Of a stretch of DNA of 64,000 nucleotides, positions 1-14,800 are shown one piece after another. Source of the stretch: Arbacia lixula (lineage: Eukaryota; Echinodermata; Echinoidea; Arbacioida; Arbaciidae); assembly GCA_963669155.1 (NCBI GenBank), contig OZ022593.1, positions 14,004,473 to 14,068,472 of the forward strand, given 5' to 3'. The notes under the pieces are model-generated. The model was not told where the DNA came from and ran no database searches. It saw nothing but the letters and a program-made list of their open reading frames with translations. The first letter of the stretch is position 1, and each line of letters starts with the position of its first letter. A program made the position numbers and the translations under genes.

Positions 1-1089
1 AGTTAATATGCTAAATAACGATCATCATACACTGTAGCTGAAACAATTGAAATGTTTAGGATTCAGTATTTATGTATTTTTGGAATGGAAAGTAGATCAC
101 CATGTGAAAGTAGACTTTGAACACTCTTGATGATGTAGGCGGAGGTTAGGCACTTCGGCTATGTGCCAGGGGATATCCTACGCCCTCAATTCCATTCTTG
201 AACTTTGCTGAACTTCATTCACCTCCCTTGACAGATGTATATGTTCACGTAGGTGTATACATGCAGCATATTATCTCTTTTGATGTTGTAGTAGCGTGCA
301 GTCATATACAATATGTACAGTTGACCAATGACATGTGTACATTTGTATGCTGTACTTTATCACTCTATTCTTCACGCCGAATAAAATGCTGCGCTATGGG
401 CGTTGTGTGTATTACTTGTGCAGAAAAAAAATCCCAAATTGCGCATAAAGAGTTAATAATTACTCGCATTAAAAAATAGCTTTGTACATTGTGAAATATG
501 CAGGCCTACACACATAAATGTATGCGTGACATTCAAATATGATATCATAGGGCATACATTTTGCTTTAAAGGGATCGTACACATGTATTTGCACTGGCCT
601 ATAAAGAAAAGGTGGACTCTAACTGCTAGCGAAAATCCAAACATTATTTGGAAGTACACTCATCCACCACGCTATTCAAACTTGTGCATAACAAAGCAAT
701 CACGTGGAAAAATTATTGATGATTTTATAAGCAGCTTTTCCGGGCAACCATTAACACTGGCAAAAAATTATGCTGTTTCAAAAAATGTTAGAAAAATCAC
801 ACTCCGGAACACAAAGCTTTGTACAATCTTTTTGGCCGATCTTTTGAGCGACTGTCTCTTTACCCGGTGATGCTACATGTACAAAAATCATGACATTTTG
901 CTGCAAGTTATATAACGTTATGTTTATGTGATTTGTATCACAGGGCTCCTTTGGAAAGCAGTCCTCGAGACTGAAAGGACTACCGTGTCTAAATAAAGCG
1001 TGAAATAAATAAATTAAAGTGAAAATGGAAAGTGAAAAGTGAAAATATATGTGACAATAACATGAAAATGACTCTGATATGACACTTAC
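1..1089 (-). other. Tetraspanin intron downstream of exon E
   Basis: AT-rich sequence with no exon that I can tie to the tetraspanin large loop. Several short ORFs occur here on both strands with no family pattern. It is treated as intron. Confidence 0.6.
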
Positions 1090-1164
1090 TTCATTTCTGT
1101 AGAAATAAATTGCAACACCTCCTCCAACTTCTAAGAGCAACATGAGGCCCAGGACTGTGCTGTA
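1090..1164 (-). CDS. Tetraspanin exon E (TM3)
   Basis: Twenty-five codons (YSTVLGLMLLLEVGGGVAIY then FYRNE) lie between a ctacag acceptor and a gtaagt donor. They follow RENICLLKT directly, as TM3 does in the family. This is the last exon of the gene visible here; the next exon must lie below position 1 or be unrecognised in 1-1089. Confidence 0.88.
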
Positions 1165-4100
1165 CTGTAGGAGAAAAAGAGAAATGGAATATGGTCATAA
1201 TAATCATACTGAAATATTCATTCAATTGATAAGCAATTGATTATTTACAGTTGGCAGCAAAATTATTCAACCCCCCTCTCATTCTGTCATACCATTCTGT
1301 TTACCAAGGAGCATTGTGAGCAGCTTGTGAGAGGCTATTCATCTTGTCTGCTGGAAGTCATTGCAGCAAATGGATGCTGTACAAAGTACTAAAAGACACA
1401 CCCATCTGGGTTGCATGACGTTACATCTTGTTTGTTGTGCATATAAAGGTTCCAGTTTCAGGTGGAGGATAAATAAAATCAGCATTCACCTCAGAATATA
1501 TGCACTGGCTTTTAAATTGTCATTATTTCTGCATTCGTTCTTGTGTGTAAAATAGGGGGTTGAATAATTTTGCAACATGCTTTTTGGGCGCAAATTGCTA
1601 TTTCAGATAAGCTATGAAGTAAAATTTGATTTTTTTTCTCCGGTATTTTTTCGTAATCAACTGTCTGCAAACTATCTTAATGGTTTAGTAGCAATCTGCT
1701 GTTGCAATATTATTCAATATGACAGAATGTCAAAAATGAGAGGGGGGTTGAATAATTTTGATGCCAACTGTACAGGCATGTATGGAAAAGAATGAAAAGA
1801 TGTACAGGTACACTATAAGCTCCCAAATTAATGCTAAACAATCATAAATTGTTCTCTCAAAAGAACTGGCTAAATGCATTGCATTACAACTGACCCAGTG
1901 TCAGTCGGATATGGATCATCATATGATAAAAAAATTGAGATTTGATTCCAGTATAGGAGTAGACTTTGGGTATTTTTTGCTTGGAATGAAATATTTAAAA
2001 TGTCTTCTTTGTAATTATTGCTGGTAATCTGTGTTGCCAGACTACCTAAATAAAAAAAAAATGGTGCTAACCAATATTTCAGTAATATGCCTCTAGTCTG
2101 ACGGCTCTTTAATCAACATTCCATAGACACCTCTGTGTGCGTTTCGCCAGTCATCGCCAATGATCCCTCCAAGGGGCTTGTCACGCTGCCAGAGATCATT
2201 TCCGTCACATTAAAGCTCTTTATTTTGTATTGGACTTATGTTCGTATCTGTGACTGCCAAATAAATGATGAACCTTGCTGTCATACAGACAATACGGTAT
2301 AAAGTGCAAATGTTGCGGGTGGTGTAGATGAAGGTGAAAGAAACAACTGATACAACAATGCACTCTTTTCAAGAAGTCAAAACTTTCCTACTGCTACAAG
2401 TGCTAAAGTCAACATTTTGCTGTTGTTACATGAAGAGTACATCATGTGCATCTATTGAGAGCATTTTCTTCAGTACATGCTACAAGTTCATACTGTATGT
2501 TACAGTTACATGTACATGTGCAAATCTATACTGTTGTACTTGTACATGTATCAAAATTGTCAAATTTTGCAAAAGATGTTGCAATATGTATCCTCTGAGT
2601 TCATGTAAGGAATTGTATTTTAATCATATAAGATTGTCAAGTGTTATAATAAAGCATTCTGGGGCATGTGGAAGCAACAAATTAAACCACAATTGATGAT
2701 TTGTGAGGAATTGTCTTGCCAAGAGAGGCAAACATTTCTAATTCCACAATAAACATGTGTGTATCATCATATACTGTACATGTATTATGGACAATGTTAC
2801 AGGGTGTGTGTAACAATTCCTCTTGTTGATTTATACAATCTCTTTCCATTCACTCTTCATGCAATTGTCTGCTTTACAGGATTCTAAATAAAACAGTACA
2901 TGTTGTTACCAGTATGTTACTCATATCAAAACTACACAATCTGTTTCTGAAATTATACAAAGTAGTACAGTATGAACATACTGTACATGTGTTGTTGGTA
3001 TTGTTCATTGTGTATGTTTTATGCAGCAAAAAAACTTGAATTGTACTGATAACATAAACAACTGTTTGATACAGAATGTTTGATACAGTATTGGACAGCC
3101 AGTTAGAATTGTTTCACTCAGGGCGTGTTTATCAACTCTTTTTTTTGGTAGAATTAAGGTTTCCAAACGCGCTTAAATTTTTTTTAACGTGTTTAAACGA
3201 CTTGATAAACACAAAGGTGTTTTGATTACGGGGTTTGGAAAGCTGTTTTGAAACACGCAAATTTGTATGATCCTAAACGCGTTTAAACCAGAAACGCGTT
3301 TAAAGAAGCGAGATAAACGCAAAGCTGTTTTGAAACGCGTTTAAACCACATGTTTTCGGTGACAAGGCCGGTTTTCGACTTGGGTGATCAAGTTGATAAA
3401 CTCACCGTTTTTTTTAACGCGTTTTTTTTTTTAACATGTTTAAATTTCTGAAAAGTTGATAAACACGGCCTCAGATAGCATACATGTACATGTACCCCTA
3501 TATATGGTTGGTACTTCAATAAAGAAATTAAATCTTAAAAACGTAATTCAATGACAGAAAGCTTGACACACTCTGCTCTGCACCTTGGGGGATTTAGTTC
3601 CTCCCTGATTGACAAGACTATATTTCTTCTTGCTGCTTGTCCCTGTGTCTGAGGAGATTAAAAAGCAGCCTAATCCCATAATCCAACCCATAGTGACTCA
3701 TACTGTAGCTGACTGGGTCTCCCATTCGCTCAAAGCTGATTACTGGGTTTTCATCAGCCCGAAACATGCAAAAGAAAGGCATATTTCAGAGTTTTTCGTA
3801 CATATTACAGGTGCAACAGACTCAATTGTGATACTTTCTCCATTTACATACAGTACATATATGTAAGTACTACAGTATATCTGTATTCTGTAAGATAGAG
3901 CCTTAAAGACAGCCAGTCCCTTTTTCAGATCACCACAAAACTATCGAAACATTGACAAAACATATAGAGAACTGTTAGCAAGCTCTATATTCACAATTTG
4001 AAACTGATACGTAGTGTAAAATTCAAATAATGCACGTAAACAACGTCTGATTAATAGTCTTTACCTCAGGCTCTTAGCAGTTTGTGTTGAAATATCTGCT

Positions 4101-7100
4101 TTATTGATTAATCTGTTTATTAAACTATAAAACGCATTATGAAAAAAAATGTTCTATGGAAGGAATCATCTCCAAAGTTTGGTAGTTACTCATAAAATTA
4201 GGATTTCACACATGCATAATAAACACATAGATACTGTAACAAAGACTAATACTTTTTTCGTGGTACGAAAAAAGTCGGTTTGAAATTTAACGGCTGAAAT
4301 TTTTTACATATACAGAAAGCTTCAACATGCTATATTCTTAGAAATGGTCTTGAATCACACTTTCTTCAATTTGCGATCGTGATAGACGATTTCAAATTTT
4401 AAACATGCAAAAGGGACGGACAATCTTTAATTGCTAATTGTGTCTCAATGCACTGTACAATCAACAAACATGATATGTGCTACTGTGTATCTGTGTATCT
4501 GTATTTTCATAAACAATATTCAGACACTTTTGGGTACAGCGAAAGCTCTTAATCTACATGTACCAAGGTGTTTTCTGTGTAATATCACGAACATAGGCCA
4601 CAATATGACAAGTGTGCGTTCTACATGGAGTTCGCATTACAATTTAGTCCAACATGTACAGTAGGTACTGTACACATCTTTGTTTCTTCATTAAATGTGC
4701 ACAGTGTACAGTGCAGCGCTATTCTTATCATGATAGTTTCAGAAAATATATCAAATTAAAAAAAACCCCACTATTTTGCAACTTCAGCTGCATACAGAAG
4801 GCTACATGTAGATGTCTTATTTAACAGGAAAATGTAATCAATAGTGCCATTGCCATAAAATGTACAGGCTGTGAAAAGTAATTTTCCCCCTATGAGCGTA
4901 TCATGTATTACATGGTTCCGGGTGTCTGTTCCATGACAACAGGCTTGGTACTCCCTCCCACAAATTCATCTTTTATTTTCCCTACCCTGGGATCATATTT
5001 AAGTCATAAATTAATCCCGTTAATTGCTGCACATGCGTCAGTCTGAGATGGCAGTGTGAAACATGTACAGAGAAGGAGGCTCTATCATGTTACGACTGAA
5101 CATTAAAGGGAAAATACAGCACAATTTAACAATTCATTGAAGAAAGAAATTCATTCACCATGTATATGCACAAATCACATAAAGCAGTTGTCTTTCTGGC
5201 ACACAAAGGGCTGCTGATAATGTGAAATTATAATCAAGAGGAAATAGCCAAAAAGCGATTGGTTAAACTTAAGAGACATATCAATGATATCTATTGAGGA
5301 AGGTGATTTGTCTAAAACTTCAGCAAAACTGTTTCTCTAGGATTCGTTACTTCCTTAAACTTATCATGTACATGTAGCGCTTGGAAACTTTATGTCAATG
5401 GGACCTTATTGTCACATTGTTTCATATCCCTTTCATATTGAGAGCTTAGCCTTTACAAATGGACTGAAGTGAACACAATCCAGTTGAAAGTACTGTATGA
5501 GATTGACTTACCAGTGCTTTATAGTACAAAAACTATTGTCCTAGCATTTGGGCGTGACACTCCAATGTACACATGGACTCCATTGTTTGTGAAAACAGCA
5601 CTGCTTAATGCTTAATGCAGCATTGAGGCATGTTGGCACTGGTAATACACACTATTCCCATAGGGCAGTATGGAGTCTGGCAGAGAAGGGGTTAAAGTTA
5701 TACTATCGAGGTTTAAAGGGAACAGGTAGCAGGAGCTCCCTTCATAAATCGCCATCTCACCAAATATTGTTTGGCTTTCGAGCAGGCTGTTGGGCATTTT
5801 CAATCCACGCTACAATATTCAATAAATCGTTCTGGCTGCAGAAGACTAATATTCTCACTTCCTTCTCCGCCTTACCCAATCAGTGGCTAATAAAAAATGT
5901 GACTAGTCTTGTGAATACAGTGCAGTCTATATTTTAATTTTGAATTAAACATGTTCACAAGCCTTGAAGCCAGCCTATATGTACTGTACAGAGTAAGAAA
6001 GCTGATGTAGCCTTGCTTCCATGCTGTTGGAAATTTCTGATCCCAACTGACAAATAAAGTCTAGTAACCTAAACCTAATAATATATTATTATTATAACTA
6101 TTTAATTCAATTGTACATTAATATCACATTATTGCATGATAGTATGTATGATATAACACCAGTTTGATTTATGTAAAACCTGTCATTATTTGCCATTTTA
6201 CGTAAACCCATCGGTTTGACTTTGAATGTTTATGTTTAATTTCACTGTTCTAGTACCGTGTATGTATGATGTTGTCAATTAATCTGTAAAAATGAGTTTG
6301 TTTGTATGTTCAATGTTAGATACTTTTTATCATTTTTTATCATTTGAACAAAATGAATTTCCATATATCTATCTTTTAAATGGACCAAATAAATACAATT
6401 TACAATTTACAATTTAATCACTGTCATTGTGCCCTTGAAATTGAGAATGACTAGTCTACTGCAGTCAGACCTCTTTATTGAATAGTTTGGTTTCATCATT
6501 TCTGATCCCATCTAACAAATAGAGTCTAGAAATCTAAGACTAGTCACTGTATCATTCTGCTCCTAAAATTGAGAATGATTGTTCTACTACAGCCAGACCC
6601 CTTTATTGAATAATTTGGTTTCGACATTTCTGATCCGAACTGACAAATAGACCTAAGAATCTATAATCAATCACGGCGTCATTTTGCTCTTGAAACTGAG
6701 GATGACTAGACTACTACAGCAAGACACATTTATTGAATAGTTCAGTTTAGAAATATCTGATCCTAACTGACAAACAAAATCTAGTAATCTAAAACTAAGT
6801 CTAATCACTGCATCATTCTGCACTTAAAAATTTAGAAAAATTAGTCTACTGCATTAAGACCCCTTAAACGAAAAGCTTGGTTAAGTAATACGCAACAGCC
6901 TGAAACCCAGGCTAAGGTCGATCACTTTCCTTGAAGGAATTGTTCGTTAAAAAAAAAATAGAAATTGCAGAAATTGACCCCTGGAAGCCCAGCTCTGTGG
7001 CCCCTTCCTGTCCAGGTCTTATCACCACACACATGGGGCATACCCCAGGGACAGGGGCTAATTCAATCTGAAGGGAGGTGTTCAGTGATCGCATCATACT

Positions 7101-8731
7101 GCATGCTTCCACGGGCTTGAGATTGTACAGTACCAACCAGGGAGGTGTTTTACCAAGCTGTTTGTACGTTACGAACGACTTTACGAACGACTGGCGATCC
7201 CTTCTTGTGCTAAATCAGATTTTCAATGACCAAAGTGTGGTATCGCATCTAGCACAAGAAGGGATCACCAGTCGTTCGTAAAGTCGTTTGTAACTTACGA
7301 ACAGCTTGGTAAAACACCCTCCAGGGCATCTAATTTGGACTTTTTAAACATATTATGTACACTGTCACTCAGTCAATGAGTCTGACGTTTCGGGTGAAAA
7401 ATGTTTCTTTTCCCCCTTTTTTCTGTTAATCTTTTCTGTTGTTTTTTTTTTTTCATTTTTTTTTTGTGGAGGGGAGGCAACTTTTGAAGCTGAAGTTATG
7501 AAGTGCACAACCTGGACATTGCTGAATAATTGTTGTCATTTTTTTTTTTTTTGGGGGGGGCAACTATTGAGGTTGGATATCATGAAATGCACATCCTACA
7601 TGTAGATATTGCTGTATAATTGCTATCTTTGGGGGGGGGGGGGAGAGGGGCTGCTACTGAGGTTTGATATCATGAAATGCACATCCTCCATGTAGATATT
7701 GCTGTGTAATTGTTTTCTTTGGGGGGGGGGGGGGAGGGGGCTGCTATTGAGGTTTGATACACATGTACATGTAATGCACTTCTGGACATTGCTGTACATT
7801 ATGCCATGAGAATAAGAAAAGAAAATATCGATGGGGGCGTTTTGGTAAGCATGAAGAAGAGCTTCAGGGATTCTATGGGTCTACATGTAGTACTCCAAAA
7901 ACTAGTCATTAGGTGCGTCTTCATTAGCCCAATCAGACAAAATAGCGAGCTATTTTGCTGATCTGGGGAACTAGCCTGAAGTTGCAATCGCGTCTTCATT
8001 AGCTCGAAACTCGGATATATAAGCTCGAAACTCGGGATGCATAAATTATCCCGATGTTCGCACATGCGCAGTGTGTGATGGGAATAGGCCACGACCGCAT
8101 GGCTTCGGTTGTGAGCTCGCATTCACGCTCGTATAAAAATCTAACGTAAACAATGCCTCGTGCGCGCTGATGCATGCCGGGGTCGGGAAATTTTCAGACT
8201 ATTGAAGACGCTCCGAGCTAGCTCCAGCTAATTCGCGAACTAGCTCGAGCTAGCTCCATCTAGCCCATGAGTTCTTGGGACATTTTCTCGATCAAATAGC
8301 TAGCTATTTCGCCTGATCTGGCTAATAAAGATGCAAATAGCTAGCTATTTCATGATCTGGCTAGTTAACCCAATCAGAACAAGCTAGCTATTTTGCCCAC
8401 ATGGAGCTAATGAAGACACCCCTACTCATTCCTTCTCCTCTCTTCTCCCTCTGTCCCAAAGAATTGATGATTAGCTTAAAGACCCTGTTTATTGAATATT
8501 GTAGTTTGAATTGAAAATGCCCCACAGCCTTGAAGTCAGGCTAACTTAGCATTGTTTTGGGCAACTTCTGTAATTCAAACACAAACTTGTATTGTTCAGC
8601 TCAGCTCAACCGCATCCGCAATACTGTACTACCAATCCATGAGCCTTCACATTCACAATAGGCTCTGTCCTCTAAATACAGTAGGTCATTCTAAATCAGG
8701 TTCAAAAGGAAACCACACCATCCCGTGTACA

Positions 8732-8800
<69 letters not shown>

Positions 8801-11800
8801 CAGCTCATAATGTTCTAACAATTCAAATATAGACAACAATACAGACAAACTTTAAAAACAAAGTTCATTTTTTTCAGGTGAATGCCTAGGCACTATCAGG
8901 CAAATATCGATGAAACATCTTTGTCATGCCAGCTTCAGATTTATTTTCTTGTCGATGCTGTTTGATTGCAAATTTGCCCAATAAATGTATGTGTACATTG
9001 TAAACAGCTCATACGTACTCATTGCACTGTTCATTCTCATACTATCGCTCAAGCTGTGCACTTTCCTCGTAATATCGATCTTCTGGAACCGTGTCAGGGC
9101 TCTACAAACCCACTTGCCCGATTGCCCGGGGCAAGTGAAAATGACGCCCGGGCAAGCATTTCTCAAAGACACTTGCCCGTCCGGGCAAGTGGTTATTTTT
9201 CACCAAAAAATATGAAAATAACATTGTTCTTACGCATATGCGAGAAAATTAATGTGAATGTGTCTCGTATCATGTCAAACCAGGCAAACACAGCCGAAAT
9301 TGGAGTGAGATCACTGAGATTTTGTCATGAAAATTCGTCTGAAACTCCGTTCCGTGGACACTGCCATCTTGAACTGAAAAATAAATTCTGCGCATGAGTG
9401 ATACCCGCATTACCAGAGCACTGGCTTGCGATCGCGAATGCGCACATGCGCGATGTGAAATTTTTCGTAACAGCTGTCTTTATTTGTGTGTCTCGCGCCC
9501 ACATACCGTATTTACGTGGATTAGACTGTAATGTGAAAACGTGTGTAAGCGATTGTTGTATGAGTTCAGCACATATACCTGCCGTGGAGCAGCAATGATT
9601 TAATTGATTTGCCCATGATTTTGATCGCTACCAGTACACTTAAAACGGCAACATTAGCACATCTACCAAGAACCCTACCCAGAAATATCGGGCTGATTAC
9701 TCTAAGGTTTTCTGTATTGACAAGCTCGAAACTGGGAGATCATGCCGCTAGTTCATAACTAAGTGTATCCATGACAGCCTACGGCTATGCAGCTAGTCAC
9801 GGGTAGCTAGCCGCCTAGCCGTCCCGGGGCTATAGTGTCTAAACGGACGTTAATGCAGACCTAGAAATCACTTTTTGGACGAATTCAACAGCAAAGAAGT
9901 TGTCTAGGGTTAGACATTTTACTTTTGAAATGTGACTGTTTATAATCCTGTCAGCGTGCTTACGAGTTACATGTATTATGACAAGCTTTGCCACCTACAA
10001 ATTACAATGCAATGTGGTGTAGTCAGTGTTATCAAGATGTGTTTTTTAAATGCCTCTAGTCTTGTGAAAGTGTCCTATACCTGCCTACATGTAGTGAGCA
10101 GAGTCTGCTCCCAACATGCCCAAATATTAAATTAAGGGAGGTCAGGCGTATGTGTGCTTCATTTCGAGTGAAAGCAAGAGTACTATAGTTAGGAGAGTCA
10201 GTGCTAAACATGATGGACTCAGATGATTAAAAACAAACACTAGTAACTTGTCAAACTCTGTGTAAATACCTATTGTTAAGTTCAGTTGTCCTGTAAAGTA
10301 TGTTACAATTCGGCAGCCTAGGTATGCCGTTTCTGCAGAAGAATTAGTGAAAAACAAAGGTTATAATAAGAAAAAAACGGGCAAGCAGTTTTTCCTCCAG
10401 GGCAAGCAAATATTTTTACCACTTGCCCGAAAGGGCAAGTGGTAAAAAAAAATTTTGTAGAGCCCTGCGTGTGATTTGCAGACACATTTTAAAGGACATG
10501 TACATGTATGCCTTTTGCAGACAGAGACAACATTTCTGAAACATGGCCATAACTACAGGAATGGCAAATAGATCAAAATATGAACCTTACCAACATTCAA
10601 AAAGCATTAAATTCATGCATACAATACATGTACTTCTTTTTAGCTTGGCTCAAATGCTCGGCTTCTTTTTAAAAGGCAAAATGCAAGTCGTAGAGCTAAC
10701 AGAAATATCTTCCATTTGCCCTTATTGTGATTTCTGATTACGAAATTGAAAAGGAACTTCTCTACGTACAGCATTAATCTAAGTGAGTTCATTGAAGTGT
10801 GATGTTCAAAATAACACTTTCAGGATAGTGTTCATATTTCTGGATGACCTGCACAAGAATACATGTAAATGTGAATTGATGTAAAAGTTAATAGCAAACA
10901 TGGAAATCTATTTCCCAGTGCCTCACATATACTTTGAGAGAAGTGCTTAAATAGCATTTTTCTTCTTCTGCAGTGAATGGTACCATTGTATTTTATAACA
11001 CTTTGTACATTCAGTCCTCATCTAGCCTACATTTCTCCACTTAAGAATGAAGGCCTCTTCATTTCCATCCCATTTTCTTCTTTCTTGTGCTGGTCTCATC
11101 CATGCAACACCCCCAAATGAATGTCCGGCCTATATTTATTATTTCATATGGCACCCTGAATGCCTGTTTGATACTGTTTGTACTTGTACATGTACTGTAG
11201 GATAAATAGACATCTAGGGTGAACCACAAGGGGAAGGTATTTTTCAACCCTTTTCCAGTATAGGCTTTTTATCCACCCCACTGGGTTTTCACCCTGCTCT
11301 TAGAGGAGAAGTGAAGCAGGGTCTTTAACATGCATGTTACGCCTCCAAACACATGAGCCCCAAAGCATCAGACTTGAGCCGAGGCTAATCAGAGCCGAAC
11401 AGACCGTCATTGTACCACTGTACCACGCAGTGCCGTTCAAGGAGGATATTACCTGATATTAGCTGGCGTTTATGAGTAACAATAAAACAAGCCCACACAG
11501 CAGTGGCCTTCAGGCTATTCATGTCCATGCTCTACAATATCATCAATAAATAATCCCACCGGCCACTACTGTAAGTGAATGAGGCATAATAACAAGGGTG
11601 AGAGCAATACTGTGCTTTACTAGATACTGTATTAATTAAAAATCAACTTCAAATTAATTTCCATTCATTTTTAAAATAAAACATACAAACAATACAAAAT
11701 ACACTAATAAATACCATTTAGAAAATAGTACAACTTTTGGTAACAGTACACCATGTGGTTGTAATCTTTTGGATAATTGACCCACTTAAGTGGTGATGAA

Positions 11801-14800
11801 ATACAAAATATGCTACCAGGAAAAAGGCATGAGAAATATGAATATGAATTTGTATTCATAAATTATTGTCACTTCTCAACTTCTTCTATTGTCAACTGAA
11901 AATTGTGGAAGCTCGTTGGATGATGGGCCAAGTGATGTGGAAAAAACGTGACGGTGAGTTTAGTACACTGCACGTAAAGAAAAGTCTTGAGCAGTTCATG
12001 TTAATTTATACACTACCGGTATGTCTGTATTGTGTTTGCTATTGGTTTGTGCAATCATTTGAATCATTACACAAAATTTTTGTGTTTGTCCATGTTAACT
12101 CAAGTCTTGTATTATGCAAGCCGAGGATAAAAAAAAAGTGTCTAGATTTTGAAGTTGTGGTTGCAGCAAAGCATCAGAAAGAAGCCAATTCTACAGCCTC
12201 GAACATGTACTGTAGGCAATCATTCAGTCTTATTATTTGAGCTGTACTTTTCAAATTTATTTTCCAGAGAAAATGGTCTTTCAACACACTGACATTTAAT
12301 TTCCTGTCAGTCTGTCATAGCTTAGGATCGAAAGCTGCCTCGCAAGGACAAATTTGCAGCTCCATATTTGTAAATCGTCTTCACACACAAATGGCAAGCA
12401 TTTGGTCAGTTTACTGCTATTACATCCATTTATAGCTAGAATTACAGGGGATCGGTTACATCGCTCCTTTAGCCCAAGTTCCTGTCTGTAACATGTAGTT
12501 GCCGCTGTGTCATTGTGTTTGGTTGTAACTGTGAGTCTGCAATTGCAAACAAATAAAAGAAAGCCTAACCAGGGAGGTGTTAGGAAGGAGTAGAAACTCG
12601 AGCATAATACATTCAAACATCTGTATGGGTTCTAAAGCGTGCTCATGAATGTCAAAAGAATTCCATAATCATGACAATGCTTTGATGTTCCATGTGCCGA
12701 GCCGACATTTAGCTGATGTCAACTTGAAAAGAAATTTCTTAAATTTCCCATTTGTCTGTAGACGTTTTGTTTTTGACAAATTCGTTTGCAAACTATAAGG
12801 AAGTTAACGGCAGATAATGACAGATCCTAATACTCTGCTTTTGTTTTGAAAAGTATTGAGGAATTATTGAAAATCGGACATATAAGTTATTTGTATTACT
12901 TACAAAATTGACCAATTTCTTCACTTTCTGACATTTTGTGCATTTGGGGGATTCAACCACTCTCAAAATTATATATTAAGCTGTGTATTGTCATTAACGG
13001 CGTTTGTGTGTGTTTGCGTGCAGCAGAGATATTTTACTTGAAAAACTTGTTGATTTGTGTTTGCTGATACCTGTTGTGCTCATGGAAGTATTAATGTCAT
13101 TAACGAAACGGGACAAGCGAAATGAGAAGCCATTGCCACACAATCATGTTCATAATTGTTCAAACACCTGAACAGCACCTGTTGAGAACACCATAACTTT
13201 TCAGCGGCTTGGCACATGGGTTCAAAGAAAGAAAGTTGCTTCATATCCTTCCATAACACATCCCTGCATGTACAGTTGAGGCCAAAAGTTTACAGACACA
13301 CATTTGTTCGCGTGCCAAATATCATGATGTTTTCCACTTTTTTCTCTCTCTGTGAACTCACGGTTTTCAGTAGACATATATTTTCTCTGAGAGCTCCGAT
13401 GCAGCCGAAAGTTGCCATGAAGAATATGATGACGCCCACCAAGGCGAACCAGAGGACGGGATCTAAGTACCATGATGACACAAACTGCTCGAGGTTGCCA
13501 AAGAAACCCTGAATAAAGAAACACACAATTAAAAGAAAAGTCATTAATAATCCACTATTAGATAACACATTTTTACTGGTAGGTTCCTGAAGATGCGTGC
13601 AAATTTGATCATGAAACTTAATGTTCAACACTGAGCAATACTAATGTCCCAAGGCTAAACATCTATACTCATAAACAGTTGTATTTTATCTTAAGTGAAA
13701 GGGTAAAATATAATGGTAGGTATAATCCCATTCAAAGTTTCTGTACCTTTAAAGTTCCCATAACTTGGAGGAATGTATGTTACGGTATACAATATTTTCT
13801 TCCACTTACCATGGTATTTACAACAGGCTAGTCAACAGAGAATCTTTAACATACGGCTCAAATAGGCAGACTCACTTTTTGTTAAATATCTCTGCTGGAG
13901 GCGTGGTTTATTCGTAAAGCAAGCAGAAACAATTGAAGAATCACAAGACTTATTCTTTTGGACTGATACTGTTTTTAACATATGGTGCAGTAAATTAATG
14001 AGTTGCTCACAATCACTTTCTGGACCTGGGGGGTGTTTCACCAAGCTGTTTGTAAGCTATGAACGACTTTACAAACGACTGGTGATCATACCATCATACC
14101 TTCTTGTGCTAAATACCACACTTTGTTTCTGTTTTAACATATTGGGAGTAAATTTCCAACAATCCTAATAAAATTTGACAAATCATAAGCTTTGTATTCA
14201 GACACTTGTTAACAACAAGAATTTTCATTTATAAACATCAGATTTGAACTTAAAGGTCCCCTGTCATCAAAATGTATGTTGACTTATGCTGATGCAACAT
14301 AATATGTACATAACAAAATCACTAAATGTACAATGGAAATATGTGTCCTATATTTTAAAATAATTTTTCTTTATTTTTTCTAAGCACTGATAAGCCCCGC
14401 CTCCAAAATATCCTCCAACTCAGGATTCCCCATGTGACATCATCAAAGGTAGAAATTAGCGGGATAATAAGCAGAATTTATGCACAAGTTAAACATTGCA
14501 ATGACTACCTCCACCTGCCCACAAGAGCATCACATATGTTCATACAATACTATCTAACAACCTTTCATGTGGGAATAATCATTTCCTTATGTCAGAAATG
14601 TGCTAGCTATGTGATGCTATTATAAGCACTTGCTGGTAGTCATTGCAATGTCTAGTTTGTGCATTAATTATGCCTATTATCCTGCTAATTTCTACCCTTG
14701 ATGATGTCACAGGGGGAATCGTGAGTTGGAGGATATTTTGGAGGCGGGCCTTATCAGTGCTGAGAAAAAATAAAGAAAAATTATTTTAGAATATAGGACA

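Larger units (their letters stand above)
1165..13361 (-). other. Tetraspanin intron D-E, filled with repeats
   Basis: About 12.2 kb separates exons D and E. It holds a mariner-like element (1248-1770), a TCA-flanked element (3121-3470), a TTAA element (3903-4430), tandem repeats (6016-6880 and 7440-7800), foldback elements (7139-7323 and 7911-8423), a TG array, a 1.4-kb inverted-repeat element (9095-10467) and the element at 12570-13266. Between these I see no exon. The stretches 1773-3117, 4431-6015 and 10468-12569 show only AT-rich DNA with many TACATGTA words. Confidence 0.7.

Noticed and set aside
14434..14625. 63-residue frame repeated at 34326-34610
   Set aside because: It recurs because the TTAA element recurs. 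The frame has no family pattern and reads through palindromic arm sequence.
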